DNA of 37,460 bases, taken from Lutibacter sp. Lineage in GTDB: Bacteria; Bacteroidota; Bacteroidia; Flavobacteriales; Flavobacteriaceae. A program made the position numbers and the translations under genes. This document shows, piece by piece, positions 26,655 to 37,246 of this stretch. The stretch's first letter is position 1. Each line of letters starts with the position of its first letter. The notes below the pieces were generated by a model. That model ran no database searches. It saw only the letters and a program-made list of their open reading frames with translations, and was not told the DNA's origin. The stretch is taken from assembly GCA_030694935.1 (NCBI GenBank), contig JAUYUA010000082.1, positions 1 through 37,460 on the forward strand. Reading direction: 5' to 3'.

Positions 26655-29480
26655 ATGACAAAACACACAGAATATATAGAAGTTTTGGGCGCACGAGTCC
26701 ATAATTTAAAAAATATTGACGTTCGTATTCCCCGAGAAAAATTGGTGGTCATCACCGGTTTAAGCGGCAGCGGAAAATCGTCACTGGCTTTTGATACCAT
26801 TTATGCTGAAGGCCAGCGCAGGTACATTGAAACTTTTTCGGCGTATGCAAGACAATTTTTGGGTGGCTTGGAACGGCCAGATGTGGATAAAATTGACGGA
26901 CTTTCTCCGGTTATTTCCATTGAACAAAAAACAACCAATAAAAGTCCGCGTTCCACAGTGGGAACCATTACAGAAATTTACGATTTTTTGCGATTGCTTT
27001 ACGCGAGAGCCGCTGATGCATATTCTTACAACACCAACGAAAAAATGGTGAGTTATGCCGATGTGCAGATAAAAGAGCTTATATTAAAAGAATTTGAAGG
27101 AAAGAAAATAGTGATTCTGGCGCCAATCATTAAATCGAGAAAGGGCCATTATCGGGAATTATTTGAACAAATTTCAAAACAAGGTTTTGTGCGTGTTAGG
27201 GTTGATGGAGAATTGATGGAAATTACCAAAGGAATGCGTCTTGACCGATACAAAACCCACGATATTGAAATTGTGATAGATCGTTTAACGGTTAACGAAG
27301 CTTCAGAAAAAAGAGTGGAAGAAAGCATTGCGACCGCCTTGTATTCTGGCGACAATGTGGTGATGATTTTGGAACATGAAACCAACAATCCGCGTTATTT
27401 CAGCAGTGATTTAATGTGTCCGACCACAGGAATTTCATACCCAAATCCCGAGCCAAATTCCTTTTCTTTCAATTCCCCAAAAGGCGCTTGCGAAACTTGC
27501 GGCGGATTGGGAAAACTCGATAAAGTCAATCTCAAAAAAATAATACCTGACAATAAAATCTCCATCAAAAACGGCGGAATAAAACCCATTGGAGAACAAA
27601 AAAACAGCTGGATTTTCAAGCAGCTTCAGTTGATTGCCGACCGCTATCATTTTCAGTTAAGTGATCCAATTTCAAAAATACCTGGCGAAGCCTTAGAAAT
27701 CATTTTAAATGGCGGAAGCGAAAAATTTGACATTGTTTCAAAAACAGCAGGAATTACCCGAACTTATGAAATTGATTTTGAAGGAATCATTCATTTTATT
27801 GAAAATCAACACAGCACAAGCGATTCAACCTCCATAAAACGCTGGGCCAAAGAATTTATGGACGAGATCAATTGCGAAACCTGCGATGGAAAAAGGCTAA
27901 AAAAAGAAGCCCTCTATTTTAAGGTCAATGATAAAAATATTTCGGAATTGGCGCAGCTCGACATCAATGAACTTGCAAATTGGTTTGCCAAAATTGAAGA
28001 AAAACTAACCGAAAAACAAATCAAAATTGCTTCAGAAATATTGAAAGAAATAAGAACCCGAATTCGGTTTTTACTGGATGTTGGTTTGGATTATTTAGCG
28101 CTTGACAGAAGCTCAAAATCACTTTCTGGCGGTGAAGCCCAGCGAATAAGGCTGGCAACCCAAATTGGTTCACAACTGGTTGGCGTACTTTATATTTTAG
28201 ACGAGCCGAGCATTGGATTGCACCAACGCGACAACCAAAAATTAATTAATTCACTGTTGAATTTACGCGATATCGGAAACTCCGTAATTGTGGTTGAACA
28301 CGACAAAGAAATGATTCAGCACGCCGATTTTGTGCTCGATATCGGTCCGGGCGCTGGTATTCATGGTGGAGAAATTGTGAGCGAAGGAACTTATGAAGAT
28401 CTAAAACAACACCATACATTAACGGCCGATTATTTAAACGGAACCAAAAGCATTGAAGTTCCTAAACAGCGCCGTGAAGGAAACGGACACAAAATAGTGT
28501 TAAAAGGCGCAACCGGAAACAATTTAAAAAATATTACTGTAGTGTTTCCTTTAGGTAAATTAATTTGCGTGACCGGCGTTTCAGGCAGCGGAAAATCGAC
28601 CTTAATCAACGAAACTTTATATCCCATTTTAAACGAACATATTTACAACGGCGTTAAAAAACCGATGCCTTACAAATCCATCGAAGGATTGGAACATATT
28701 GACAAGGTAATTGCCATAGACCAATCCCCAATCGGCAGAACGCCACGCTCAAATCCGGCCACTTATACCGGCGTTTTTAGCGAAATCAGGGATTTATTTG
28801 CCAAAACCAGCGAGGCAGCAATAAGAGGTTACAAACCCGGCCGATTTTCATTCAACGTAAAAGACGGACGTTGCGAAACTTGCGAAGGCGGCGGCGTTCG
28901 TGTGATAGAAATGAATTTTTTGCCCGATGTGCATGTAGAATGTGAAACCTGTCAGGGAAAACGCTTCAACAGAGAAACTCTGGAAATTAGGTACAAAGGA
29001 AAATCAATTTCCGATGTGTTGAATATGACTATTGAAGAAGCGACTTCATTTTTTGAACTCATTCCCAAAATCCACAGAAAACTGAAAACAATTCAAGATG
29101 TTGGGTTAAGCTACATCAAACTGGGGCAGCAATCCACCACTTTATCCGGTGGTGAAGCGCAACGCATAAAATTAGCTTCGGAATTGTCTAAAAAGGACAC
29201 CGGAAACACTTTTTATATTTTGGATGAACCTACAACCGGACTTCATTTTGAAGACATTCGCGTTTTGATGGAAGTTTTAAATAAATTGGTAAATAAAGGA
29301 AATACCATTCTAGTTATAGAACATAATTTAGATGTTGTAAAACTTGCCGACCACGTGATTGACATTGGGATGGAAGGGGGAAAAAAGGGTGGACAGCTAA
29401 TTTGTTTTGGAACGCCGGAAGAAGTTAGCCAACATAAAAAAAGCTATACGGCCAAATTCTTAAAAAAAGAATTAAATTAG
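26655..29480 (+). CDS. uvrA: Excinuclease ABC subunit A
   Basis: The 941-residue damage-sensing ATPase of nucleotide excision repair. It has two ABC modules. The first Walker [15 protein letters not shown], is near residue 34 and its signature [14 protein letters not shown] near 490. The second Walker [15 protein letters not shown], is near 640 and its signature [15 protein letters not shown] near 835, with Walker B YILDEP in both. Zinc modules are present ([10 protein letters not shown] and CETCDGKR in the first half; [10 protein letters not shown]...CETCQGKR in the second). The start at 26655 ([20 protein letters not shown]) is preferred over the ATG at 26595 because family members begin here and a promoter box lies between the two. 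Confidence 0.97.
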   Translation: MTKHTEYIEVLGARVHNLKNIDVRIPREKLVVITGLSGSGKSSLAFDTIYAEGQRRYIETFSAYARQFLGGLERPDVDKIDGLSPVISIEQKTTNKSPRSTVGTITEIYDFLRLLYARAADAYSYNTNEKMVSYADVQIKELILKEFEGKKIVILAPIIKSRKGHYRELFEQISKQGFVRVRVDGELMEITKGMRLDRYKTHDIEIVIDRLTVNEASEKRVEESIATALYSGDNVVMILEHETNNPRYFSSDLMCPTTGISYPNPEPNSFSFNSPKGACETCGGLGKLDKVNLKKIIPDNKISIKNGGIKPIGEQKNSWIFKQLQLIADRYHFQLSDPISKIPGEALEIILNGGSEKFDIVSKTAGITRTYEIDFEGIIHFIENQHSTSDSTSIKRWAKEFMDEINCETCDGKRLKKEALYFKVNDKNISELAQLDINELANWFAKIEEKLTEKQIKIASEILKEIRTRIRFLLDVGLDYLALDRSSKSLSGGEAQRIRLATQIGSQLVGVLYILDEPSIGLHQRDNQKLINSLLNLRDIGNSVIVVEHDKEMIQHADFVLDIGPGAGIHGGEIVSEGTYEDLKQHHTLTADYLNGTKSIEVPKQRREGNGHKIVLKGATGNNLKNITVVFPLGKLICVTGVSGSGKSTLINETLYPILNEHIYNGVKKPMPYKSIEGLEHIDKVIAIDQSPIGRTPRSNPATYTGVFSEIRDLFAKTSEAAIRGYKPGRFSFNVKDGRCETCEGGGVRVIEMNFLPDVHVECETCQGKRFNRETLEIRYKGKSISDVLNMTIEEATSFFELIPKIHRKLKTIQDVGLSYIKLGQQSTTLSGGEAQRIKLASELSKKDTGNTFYILDEPTTGLHFEDIRVLMEVLNKLVNKGNTILVIEHNLDVVKLADHVIDIGMEGGKKGGQLICFGTPEEVSQHKKSYTAKFLKKELN

Positions 29481-29542
29481 CCCGCAGGTTTTCATCGAAA
29501 ATTCAGAATTTTATCAAATAATAAAGAAATTACAGCGTAATT

Positions 29543-30250
29543 ATGACAAATGAAGACAGACAAATAAGAGAAAAATTCAAGCAAAAAACGTGGAATGAAA
29601 TTAAAACCAACGATTCTTGGGCCATTTTTAAAATTATGGCAGAGTTTGTTGAGGGTTTTGAGCGACTCAGTAAAATTGGGCCTTGCGTAACTATTTTTGG
29701 TTCTGCTCGCACAAAAGAAGACCATGAATATTATAAACTGGCCGAAAATATTGCGTATAATTTAACTACCCATGGATACGGTATTGTGACTGGTGGCGGC
29801 CCAGGAATTATGGAAGCAGGAAATAGAGGCGCACGACGCGGTAAAGGAACTTCGGTTGGCTTAAATATTGAATTGCCTTTTGAGCAACATGACAATCCGT
29901 ACATCGACTCCGATAAAAGTTTGGATTTCGATTACTTTTTTGTTCGTAAAGTGATGTTCATTAAATATTCCCAGGGATTTGTGGTGATGCCGGGAGGATT
30001 TGGAACTATGGATGAACTTTTTGAGGCAATCACTTTGATTCAAACAAAAAAAATCGGAAAATTTCCCATTGTATTGGTTGGCACAAAATACTGGTCGGGA
30101 TTGATGGATTGGATCAAAAATACTTTGGTGAATGAAGGAGCCATCAGTTTGGAAGATCTTAATTTAATTTCAATTGTTGACACGGAAGATGAAGTTTTGG
30201 AAGTGATAAACAACTTCTATAAAAAATACAGTTTAAGCCCTAATTTTTAA
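29543..30250 (+). CDS. LOG-family Rossmann protein (TIGR00730 type)
   Basis: A 235-residue protein of the lysine-decarboxylase-like (LOG) family, with CVTIFGSARTKEDHEYY, GGGPGIMEAGNRGARRGKG (~84-102) and the hallmark PGGFGTMDELFE (~151-162). Characterised members are nucleoside 5'-monophosphate phosphoribohydrolases, acting on AMP or cytokinin ribotides, rather than decarboxylases. The exact substrate here is unknown. It lies between uvrA (62 bases upstream) and the pseudopeptidase gene (eight bases downstream). Confidence 0.9.
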   Translation: MTNEDRQIREKFKQKTWNEIKTNDSWAIFKIMAEFVEGFERLSKIGPCVTIFGSARTKEDHEYYKLAENIAYNLTTHGYGIVTGGGPGIMEAGNRGARRGKGTSVGLNIELPFEQHDNPYIDSDKSLDFDYFFVRKVMFIKYSQGFVVMPGGFGTMDELFEAITLIQTKKIGKFPIVLVGTKYWSGLMDWIKNTLVNEGAISLEDLNLISIVDTEDEVLEVINNFYKKYSLSPNF

Positions 30251-30258
30251 TCAAACCC

Positions 30259-33069
30259 TTGAAAAAACAGCTATTTTTAACGCTTTTAGCCGGTATTCTT
30301 TGTTGGAATTATATGAATTCCCAAACAAACAACACCACCATTCTTGCTGTTTTAAATACGCAAACAAATGAACTTAAAATACAGCAGGAAATCAATTTTT
30401 TCAACAAATCCGACAGTATTTTAAGCGTTGTATATTTTCATAACTGGGCAAATGCCTATAAGGATAAAAACACACCACTGGCCAACCGTTTTGTTGAAAA
30501 TTATTCAAAAACATTTCATTTTGCCAATGAAAAACACAGAGGAAGTTCCAAAATAAATAGTTTTTCGGTGAATTACGATCTTGTTACCTGGGAAATTACC
30601 GAGCAAAATCCGGATATCTTAAAAATCAATTTAAAGCAATCTTTAAAACCAAAAGAATCCATAAAAATAGTTGCAACTTACACCTTAAAAATTCCCAATG
30701 ATAAGTTTACAAATTATGGCGTAAACAAAACGGGCTATAATTTACGGTATTGGCATTTAATTCCGGCTGTTTTCGACGGAAAATGGCATCTTCAAAACAA
30801 TTTGGATATGGATGATTTGTATGTTGATTTTACAAATTATCTGATAAACATTAAATTACCAAAAGATTATGTGTTAAGCAGTGATTTAACAGTTTCTGTT
30901 GATTCACTGCCCAATTTTAACAGCTATAAACTGACTGGGAATAATAGACAGGATATCGCATTAAACATTACCAAGGAAAATGATTTTGTTACCTATAATT
31001 CCAAACCCGTTTCATTAATCACCAACATAGATTCGAAAAAACTGCATTCTGCAATCAAAACAGAGATTATCAACAGGGAACTTTCTTTTATTGCATCTTA
31101 TTTAGGCGATTATCCGCACGAAAAACTTTTCATCAATAAAATTGATTATGAAAAAAACCCAGTTTATGGATTTAACCAATTGCCCACTTTTTTAAAGCCC
31201 TTTAATGACACTTTTGAATTTGACATTCAGCTATTTAAAATTTTAAGCAGAAAATATATAGACCATGTTTTTTTGTTTAACCAAAGAGAAGATGCCTGGC
31301 TTGCAGATGGATTACAAATCTATTTAATGATTAAATATGTCGAAAAATATTATCCTGAAGTAAAAGCAATTGGCGATATTTCAAAAATTTGGGGTATTAA
31401 AACCTTTAATTTGGCCAAAATCGATTTTAATGATAAATACCCGTTTTTATACCAATTTGCGGCTAGAAAAAATTTAGATCAGGCATTAACAACGCCTGCC
31501 GATTCCCTGTCTAATTTCAACAGAAAAATTGTAAACAAATACAAAGCCGGATTGGGAATTCGATATCTGGAAAATTATTTGGGAGAAGACACCATTTTAG
31601 ATGCCATAAAAAGTTTTTCGGAAAAATACTCCGGACAAAATACCCAAAGCGATTTATTTTTGAATTTGATTGATACACCCAAGGATATTGCCTGGTTTAA
31701 ATCAGATTATTTAAACACGAGTAAAAAAGTTGATTATACCATTAAAAAAATAGTCAAAAAAAATGATTCCCTTGAAATTAGTGTATTAAATAAACGAAAT
31801 TTTACTGCTCCGATACAACTGTATGGCATTCATAATAAAGAAATCGTTTATAAAAAATGGCTTGTTGGCATAGATTCCCTAACAAAAATTACCATTCCAA
31901 CTAACGGTTTTGATCGACTTTCATTAAATCACGAATTCTATTTGCCCGAATATAATTTAAGAAACAATTGGAAAAATATTGACAAAAAATTATTTAACCG
32001 GCCTGTGCAGTTAAAATTTTTGAAGGACATAGAAAACCCTTATTACAACCAAATTTTTTATACGCCAGAAGCACGATACAATTTTTATGACGGCGTGGTT
32101 TTAGGCATGGCCATATCAAACAAAACATTGTTAAACAAGAGTTTTCAATACAAACTGATTCCTTCTTACGGAACAAAAAGCAATGCCTTTTCAGGATCTT
32201 TTTCCTTGCTTTATGAATACTTGCCTGAAGATAAAAAAGTAAATAGATTATTAACAGGAATTTCGGGAAGCAGTTTTCAATATGCAAAAGATCTGACTTA
32301 CAGCACTTTTACCCCATTTGCACTCCTTGAATTAAAAAGAAAAAGTTTGAGAGATGTTAGTAATAGCGCATTGTTTACTTCCTTTGTGATGGTAGACAGG
32401 GAAAAGTCACCAACGCAAACGCAACATATTGAAACCAACAAATACAATGTGTTTAATATTAGTTACGGATATTCAAAGCCAAATATTATAGAAGATCTTA
32501 GATTTTCGGGAGGATTTCAGGTTGCTGATCAATTCAGTAAAGTTTCTGGAACGGGGCAATATAGATTGTTAACTGACACCAACAGGCAATTTGATTTCCG
32601 CGTTTTTGCAGGCGCATTTTTAACCAATAAAACCGAAACGGATTTCTTTAGTTTCGCTTTGGACAGACCAACCGATTATTTATTTCAATACGATTATTTG
32701 GGAAGATCAGAAACTACAGGAATTTTAAGTCAGCAAATTATTATCAATGAAGGCGGATTTAAATCGAAACTTCCCGTTGCCTATGCAAATCAATGGTTAA
32801 CAACCATAAATACGAGCGTTGGATTGTGGCGTTGGCTTGAAGTTTATAATGATGTCGGTTTTGTAAAAAACAGAGGTGAAAATGTTTATTTTGCTTATGA
32901 AAGCGGCGTAAGGCTGAATTTCATAAACGATATTTTAGAAGTGTATTTTCCGTTTTATTCCAATTTGGGATGGGAATTGACCCAGCCAAGATACAGCAAC
33001 AAAATTAGGTTTGTGTTGGTCATAAATCCAAAAAAAATATACAATTTCGCCAAAAGAGGGTTTTATTGA
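30259..33069 (+). CDS. M1-peptidase-like protein lacking HExxH, with C-terminal probable outer-membrane barrel
   Basis: A 936-residue exported protein. The TTG start at 30259 is chosen because it gives a complete signal peptide (MKKQLFLTLLAGILCWNYMNSQ); the next ATG lies inside that peptide. Residues ~25-240 resemble the N-terminal saddle of M1 aminopeptidases. Residues ~260-480 resemble the catalytic fold: EDAWLADGLQIYLMIKYVEK near 343-362 corresponds to the WLxEGxxxY element with Glu changed to Asp. However, no HExxH occurs anywhere and the GxMEN site reads GFNQL, so zinc catalysis is not expected. Residues ~600-936 show alternating beta-strand sequence ending in RFVLVINPKKIYNFAKRGFY and may form an outer-membrane barrel. 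The family name is uncertain. Confidence 0.7.
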   Translation: MKKQLFLTLLAGILCWNYMNSQTNNTTILAVLNTQTNELKIQQEINFFNKSDSILSVVYFHNWANAYKDKNTPLANRFVENYSKTFHFANEKHRGSSKINSFSVNYDLVTWEITEQNPDILKINLKQSLKPKESIKIVATYTLKIPNDKFTNYGVNKTGYNLRYWHLIPAVFDGKWHLQNNLDMDDLYVDFTNYLINIKLPKDYVLSSDLTVSVDSLPNFNSYKLTGNNRQDIALNITKENDFVTYNSKPVSLITNIDSKKLHSAIKTEIINRELSFIASYLGDYPHEKLFINKIDYEKNPVYGFNQLPTFLKPFNDTFEFDIQLFKILSRKYIDHVFLFNQREDAWLADGLQIYLMIKYVEKYYPEVKAIGDISKIWGIKTFNLAKIDFNDKYPFLYQFAARKNLDQALTTPADSLSNFNRKIVNKYKAGLGIRYLENYLGEDTILDAIKSFSEKYSGQNTQSDLFLNLIDTPKDIAWFKSDYLNTSKKVDYTIKKIVKKNDSLEISVLNKRNFTAPIQLYGIHNKEIVYKKWLVGIDSLTKITIPTNGFDRLSLNHEFYLPEYNLRNNWKNIDKKLFNRPVQLKFLKDIENPYYNQIFYTPEARYNFYDGVVLGMAISNKTLLNKSFQYKLIPSYGTKSNAFSGSFSLLYEYLPEDKKVNRLLTGISGSSFQYAKDLTYSTFTPFALLELKRKSLRDVSNSALFTSFVMVDREKSPTQTQHIETNKYNVFNISYGYSKPNIIEDLRFSGGFQVADQFSKVSGTGQYRLLTDTNRQFDFRVFAGAFLTNKTETDFFSFALDRPTDYLFQYDYLGRSETTGILSQQIIINEGGFKSKLPVAYANQWLTTINTSVGLWRWLEVYNDVGFVKNRGENVYFAYESGVRLNFINDILEVYFPFYSNLGWELTQPRYSNKIRFVLVINPKKIYNFAKRGFY

Positions 33070-33103
33070 ATTTCAAGTTTTTTTATTAACTTTAACTGTT
33101 AAT

Positions 33104-33138
33104 CTTCGGTCTTCCGTCTTCGGACTTCGGACTTCCGT
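33104..33138. repeat. Heptamer tandem repeat (CTTCSGW x5)
   Basis: Five consecutive seven-base units: CTTCGGT, CTTCCGT, CTTCGGA, CTTCGGA, CTTCCGT. They lie in the 151-base gap before the E1 gene. Period and CTT start match the repeat at 3908-3942, while the base composition differs. Confidence 0.75.
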
Positions 33139-33157
33139 CTTTAACTTTTACACCATT

Positions 33158-33189
33158 TTTGCCCCAATTTTAATTACCATTTAAATTTG
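33158..33189 (+). promoter_or_regulatory. Promoter of the E1 alpha/beta gene
   Basis: TTTG (33158-33161), exactly 20 bases, and TAAATTTG (33182-33189) match the -33/-7 consensus with the same spacing as the tRNA-tuf promoter. The start codon follows 31 bases after the -7 box. Confidence 0.7.
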
Positions 33190-33220
33190 TAACTTTACCC
33201 CTACTAATAAAATCAAAAAT

Positions 33221-35671
33221 ATGCAGGTAAAATCTTCATCCACCAACCAAGAACAATTATCATTCAATCAATTTAAAAAGGAAGTCTTGCGCGATTACCA
33301 AATTGCGGTAATAAGCAGAGAATGCAGTTACTTGGGCCGTAGAGAAGTATTGACCGGAAAGGCAAAATTTGGCATTTTTGGCGATGGTAAAGAAGTGCCG
33401 CAATTGGCGATGGCGAAAGCTTTTAAGAAAGGCGATTTCAGGTCGGGTTATTACCGCGACCAGACTTTTATGATGGCCATTGGCGAATTAACGCCGCAAC
33501 AATTTTTTGCGGGGCTTTATGCACATGCCGATATTAATGCCGATCCAATGTCGGGCGGCAGGCAAATGGGCGGCCATTTTGCAACCCATAGTTTGGATGA
33601 AAACGGCCATTTTAAAAACCTGACAGAACAATACAATTCAACTGGCGATATTTCTCCAACCGCAGGCCAAATGCCAAGAATGCTTGGTATTGCGAAGGCT
33701 TCAAAAATGTTTCGTCATCTTCCTGAGTTAATAAATCCAAAATTTTCTGATAACGGGAATGAAGTTTCCTGGGGAACTATTGGAAACGCAAGCACATCAG
33801 AAGGCTTATTTTTTGAAACCATAAATGCCGCTGGAGTTTTACAGGTTCCTATGATTATTAGTGTTTGGGATGATGATTACGGTATTTCTGTTCCGGCAAA
33901 ATATCAAACAACCAAAGAAAGTATTTCAGAGATCTTAAAAGGATTTCAACGAGATGAAACTGCAGAAGGATTTGAAATTTTCGTAGTAAAAGGCTGGGAT
34001 TATCCACAATTGATTTCCGTTTACAACAAAGCGGCAAAAATTGCCCGAGAAGAACATGTACCCGTTTTAATTCATGTAAAAGAATTAACGCAACCTCAAG
34101 GACATTCAACTTCCGGGTCACATGAACGTTATAAATCCAAAGAACGCTTGGTTTGGGAAAAACAAAACGACTGTCTGGCCAAAATGCGCGACTGGATTAT
34201 TGAATTTGAATTGAAAGACAGCAACAATAACGTGCTGCGATTTGTTGATGCCGAAGAAGAATTGATCCTCATTGAAAAAGAAGCAAAAAAAGAGGTAAAT
34301 CAAGCAAGAAGAGATGCCTGGAATGCTTTTTTAAATCCGGTAAAAGAAGAAAAAGCCAAAGTGATGCAATTGCTGGAGAATCTGGCAAATAAAAGTCATA
34401 ACAAATCTTTTATCATTAAATTAAAAAACGATTTGGCCGCTGTTTTGGACACTTCAAGAAAAGATCTTTTAGTTGCTGCCAGAAAAGCCATTGTATACGT
34501 TAGAGATGAAAAATCCACCGAAAAAACACAGCTTCAACATTGGATTCTCAGTTATTTAAAGAAAGAACAACCAAGCTACAGCTCTTATTTATACAGTCAA
34601 AGTGATCAAAAAGTAAGTCACGTTAAAGAAGTTTTGCCAACCTATGATGCAAATGCCGAATTGGTTGATGGCAGAATTATTATAAAAGACAATTTTGACA
34701 TCCTGTTTTCAAAATACAAGGATTTGTTCATCTTTGGAGAAGATGCCGGAAATATTGGCGACGTGAATCAGGGACTTGTGGGACTTCAGGAAAAATACGG
34801 AAAACTTCGTGTTGCCGATACCGGAATTAGGGAAGCGACGATTATCGGACAAGGAATTGGAATGGCGCTGAGAGGTTTGCGTCCAATTGCCGAAATTCAA
34901 TATCTGGATTATTTATTGTACGCCATTCAAATACTGAGCGATGATTTGGCTACGCTGCATTACAGAACAGTGGGCAAACAAAAAGCGCCGTTAATTGTCA
35001 GAACCCGTGGCCACCGTTTGGAAGGAATCTGGCATTCGGGATCGCCGATGGGCGCTATTGTGCATTTGTTGAGAGGAATAAACATCTTGGTTCCAAGAAA
35101 TATGACAAAAGCGGCCGGATTTTACAATACTTTATTGGAATGTGATGAACCAGCGTTAATTGTGGAGAATTTAAACGGCTACCGTCTAAAAGAAAAATTC
35201 CCCAACAATTTAGGTGAATTTAAAACGCCTATCGGAGTTGTTGAAACCATTAAAACAGGTAAAGACATTACCGTTGTTTCTTATGGATCTACCTTAAAAT
35301 TGGTGGAAGATGTGATAAATAGTTTAAAACAGGTTGATATTGATATTGAACTGATTGATGTTCAAAGCTTGTTGCCATTTGATATCAATCAAGATGTGGT
35401 TAAAAGCATCCAAAAAACAAACAGATTGATTATTATTGATGAAGATGTTCCCGGAGGCGCTTCGGCATATTTGTTAAATGAAATTCTGGAAAAACAAAAT
35501 GCTTATGGCTTTTTGGACAGTAAACCTGTAACTTTAACGGCAAAACCGCACAGAGCAGCTTACGGAACCGACGGCGATTATTTTTCAAAACCAAATGAAG
35601 AAGATATTTTTGAAGCAATTTACAGCATTATGAATGAGGCAAATCCAACAAAATACAAACCTTTATATTAA
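33221..35671 (+). CDS. Fused E1 alpha/beta of a 2-oxoacid dehydrogenase (branched-chain type)
   Basis: An 816-residue protein joining both halves of a heterotetrameric E1. The alpha half (~1-330) has GYYRDQTFMMAIGELTPQQF, the MSGGRQMGGHF segment, and the TPP/Mg2+ region GNASTSEGLFFETINAAG near 187-205. A linker with helical, Lys/Glu-rich sequence follows (~330-470). The beta half (~480-816) has LFIFGEDAGNIGDVNQGL, RVADTGIREATIIGQGIGMA, AEIQYLDYL and DEDVPGGASAYLL. It decarboxylates a 2-oxoacid and passes the acyl group to a lipoylated E2, not encoded nearby. A branched-chain 2-oxoacid is the best guess for substrate. The fused form is common in Bacteroidota. Confidence 0.9.
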   Translation: MQVKSSSTNQEQLSFNQFKKEVLRDYQIAVISRECSYLGRREVLTGKAKFGIFGDGKEVPQLAMAKAFKKGDFRSGYYRDQTFMMAIGELTPQQFFAGLYAHADINADPMSGGRQMGGHFATHSLDENGHFKNLTEQYNSTGDISPTAGQMPRMLGIAKASKMFRHLPELINPKFSDNGNEVSWGTIGNASTSEGLFFETINAAGVLQVPMIISVWDDDYGISVPAKYQTTKESISEILKGFQRDETAEGFEIFVVKGWDYPQLISVYNKAAKIAREEHVPVLIHVKELTQPQGHSTSGSHERYKSKERLVWEKQNDCLAKMRDWIIEFELKDSNNNVLRFVDAEEELILIEKEAKKEVNQARRDAWNAFLNPVKEEKAKVMQLLENLANKSHNKSFIIKLKNDLAAVLDTSRKDLLVAARKAIVYVRDEKSTEKTQLQHWILSYLKKEQPSYSSYLYSQSDQKVSHVKEVLPTYDANAELVDGRIIIKDNFDILFSKYKDLFIFGEDAGNIGDVNQGLVGLQEKYGKLRVADTGIREATIIGQGIGMALRGLRPIAEIQYLDYLLYAIQILSDDLATLHYRTVGKQKAPLIVRTRGHRLEGIWHSGSPMGAIVHLLRGINILVPRNMTKAAGFYNTLLECDEPALIVENLNGYRLKEKFPNNLGEFKTPIGVVETIKTGKDITVVSYGSTLKLVEDVINSLKQVDIDIELIDVQSLLPFDINQDVVKSIQKTNRLIIIDEDVPGGASAYLLNEILEKQNAYGFLDSKPVTLTAKPHRAAYGTDGDYFSKPNEEDIFEAIYSIMNEANPTKYKPLY

Positions 35672-35816
35672 TGTAACACAAATTGCATTTTATAAAAATT
35701 CAATAAAAACACCTATTCAGTTGTTTTTTTGTACATACAATAATTAAAATCACCTAAAAGAATATGACAAGGGTCAGCTATTGATATTTATCATTCTTTT
35801 TACAACAATTAACCCA

Positions 35817-35824
35817 TATCTTTG
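35817..35824 (+). promoter_or_regulatory. Promoter -7 box TATCTTTG of the kor operon
   Basis: An exact TAnnTTTG match 46 bases before the korD start. No clear TTTG lies at the -33 position. The box shows that korDAB is probably transcribed separately from the E1 gene upstream. Confidence 0.5.
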
Positions 35825-35870
35825 AGAATAATAAAATTACACTACAGTATTCATATATAAATTTATTGAT

Positions 35871-36101
35871 ATGGCAAAAGTAAAAGGAGCTATAGTTGTT
35901 GATACACAAACCTGTAAAGGCTGCGAGGTTTGTATTCCTGTTTGCCCGGAAGACGTGATTGGCATGTCAACCGACGTGAACAGAAAAGGCTATCACTATG
36001 CTTACATGAAAAACCCTGAAGCTTGCACTGGATGCACAAACTGCGGTATTGTATGCCCAGACAGAGCAATCTCCGTTTACAGGGTAAAAGTTTCAGTATA
36101 A
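35871..36101 (+). CDS. korD: 2-oxoacid:ferredoxin oxidoreductase delta subunit (ferredoxin type)
   Basis: A 76-residue protein with two [4Fe-4S] motifs: CKGCEVCIPVC (Cys15, 18, 21, 25) and CTGCTNCGIVC (Cys52, 55, 58, 62). It carries electrons from the TPP site of the alpha/beta subunits to external ferredoxin. It is the first gene of the operon, 20 bases before korA. Because the substrate of the complex (2-oxoglutarate or branched-chain 2-oxoacids) cannot be told from this part, the kor symbol is provisional. Confidence 0.88.
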   Translation: MAKVKGAIVVDTQTCKGCEVCIPVCPEDVIGMSTDVNRKGYHYAYMKNPEACTGCTNCGIVCPDRAISVYRVKVSV

Positions 36102-36121
36102 TAATTAAAACATTGCACAGA

Positions 36122-37246
36122 ATGTCAGAATTAAAATTAATGAAAGGAAACGAAGCATTGGCCGAAGCTGCAATTAGGGCTGGAGTTGATGGCTATTTTG
36201 GTTACCCAATCACACCTCAAACAGAAATAATTGAATATTTAATGACCGAACGTCCCGAATTAAGGACTGGAATGGTTGTTTTACAGGCCGAAAGCGAAGT
36301 AGCCGCCATAAATATGGTTTATGGCGCCGCAAGCACCGGCAAAAAAGCAATGACTTCTTCATCAAGTCCGGGAATTTCTTTAAAATTGGAAGGAATCTCC
36401 TATTTGGCAGGTGCAGAATTGCCTGCCGTCATTGTAAATGTAGTTCGTGGCGGACCAGGATTGGGAACGATCCAGCCATCACAAGCCGATTATTTTCAAT
36501 CGGTAAAAGGTGGCGGACACGGAGATTACAAACTCTATGTTTTGGCTCCGGCATCGGTTCAGGAAATGGCCGATTTTGTAGAAGATGCATTTGACATTGC
36601 TTTTAAATATCGCGCTCCGGTTTTAATTCTTTCTGATGGATTGATTGGCCAAATGATGGAAAAAGTGGTTCTAAAACCACAAAAACCAAGATGGACCAAC
36701 GAAGAATTGATTGAAAAAAGCGGCGATTGGGCGGTTACAGGCAAAAAAGGAAGAGAACGCAACATAATTACCTCACTCGATTTACAATCTGAAAAAATGG
36801 AAGCCAGGGTTCGCAGGTTGATGAAAAAATACGAGCAAATGGAGAAAGAAGATTTGCGTTTTGAAAAAATAAACTGTGATGATGCCGAATATTTAATTGT
36901 TGCCTACGGTTCAAGCGCTCGAATTTCACAAAAAGCCGTTGAATTGGCCCGAGCGAAAGGAATAAAATTGGGTTTGTTAAGACCAATCACTTTATTTCCT
37001 TATCCAAAACAAGCACTTTTTGAATTGGCCGACCAGGTTAAAGGAATTTTAAGTGTTGAATTAAATGCAGGTCAAATGGTGGAAGATGTTCGACTTTCAG
37101 TTGAATTTAAAGTACCCGTTGAACATTTTGGCAGAACAGGAGGAATTATTCACACTCCAGAAGAAATTTTAGAAGCTTTAGAACAAAAAATTATTAAAAA
37201 TGGAAGTATCAGACATCATAAGACCAGAAAATCAAGTATTCTGTAA
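36122..37246 (+). CDS. korA: 2-oxoacid:ferredoxin oxidoreductase alpha subunit
   Basis: A 374-residue subunit beginning MSELKLMKGNEALAEAAIRA. It contains the pyruvate:ferredoxin oxidoreductase domain I (GYFGYPITPQTEIIEYL, LQAESEVAAINMVYGAASTG) and domain II (near 260-360: YLIVAYGSSARISQKAVELA, GLLRPITLFPYP). It binds the 2-oxoacid and CoA side of the catalytic site together with the beta subunit. The start at 36122 is preferred to one inside korD, as homologues begin at this point. Its last 15 codons overlap the probable korB start in another frame. Confidence 0.9.
   Translation: MSELKLMKGNEALAEAAIRAGVDGYFGYPITPQTEIIEYLMTERPELRTGMVVLQAESEVAAINMVYGAASTGKKAMTSSSSPGISLKLEGISYLAGAELPAVIVNVVRGGPGLGTIQPSQADYFQSVKGGGHGDYKLYVLAPASVQEMADFVEDAFDIAFKYRAPVLILSDGLIGQMMEKVVLKPQKPRWTNEELIEKSGDWAVTGKKGRERNIITSLDLQSEKMEARVRRLMKKYEQMEKEDLRFEKINCDDAEYLIVAYGSSARISQKAVELARAKGIKLGLLRPITLFPYPKQALFELADQVKGILSVELNAGQMVEDVRLSVEFKVPVEHFGRTGGIIHTPEEILEALEQKIIKNGSIRHHKTRKSSIL

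Noticed and set aside
36023-36121. Longer N-terminus for korA starting inside korD
   Set aside because: It would overlap the second Fe-S motif of korD, and the extra residues are unlike the family. The ATG at 36122 fits.
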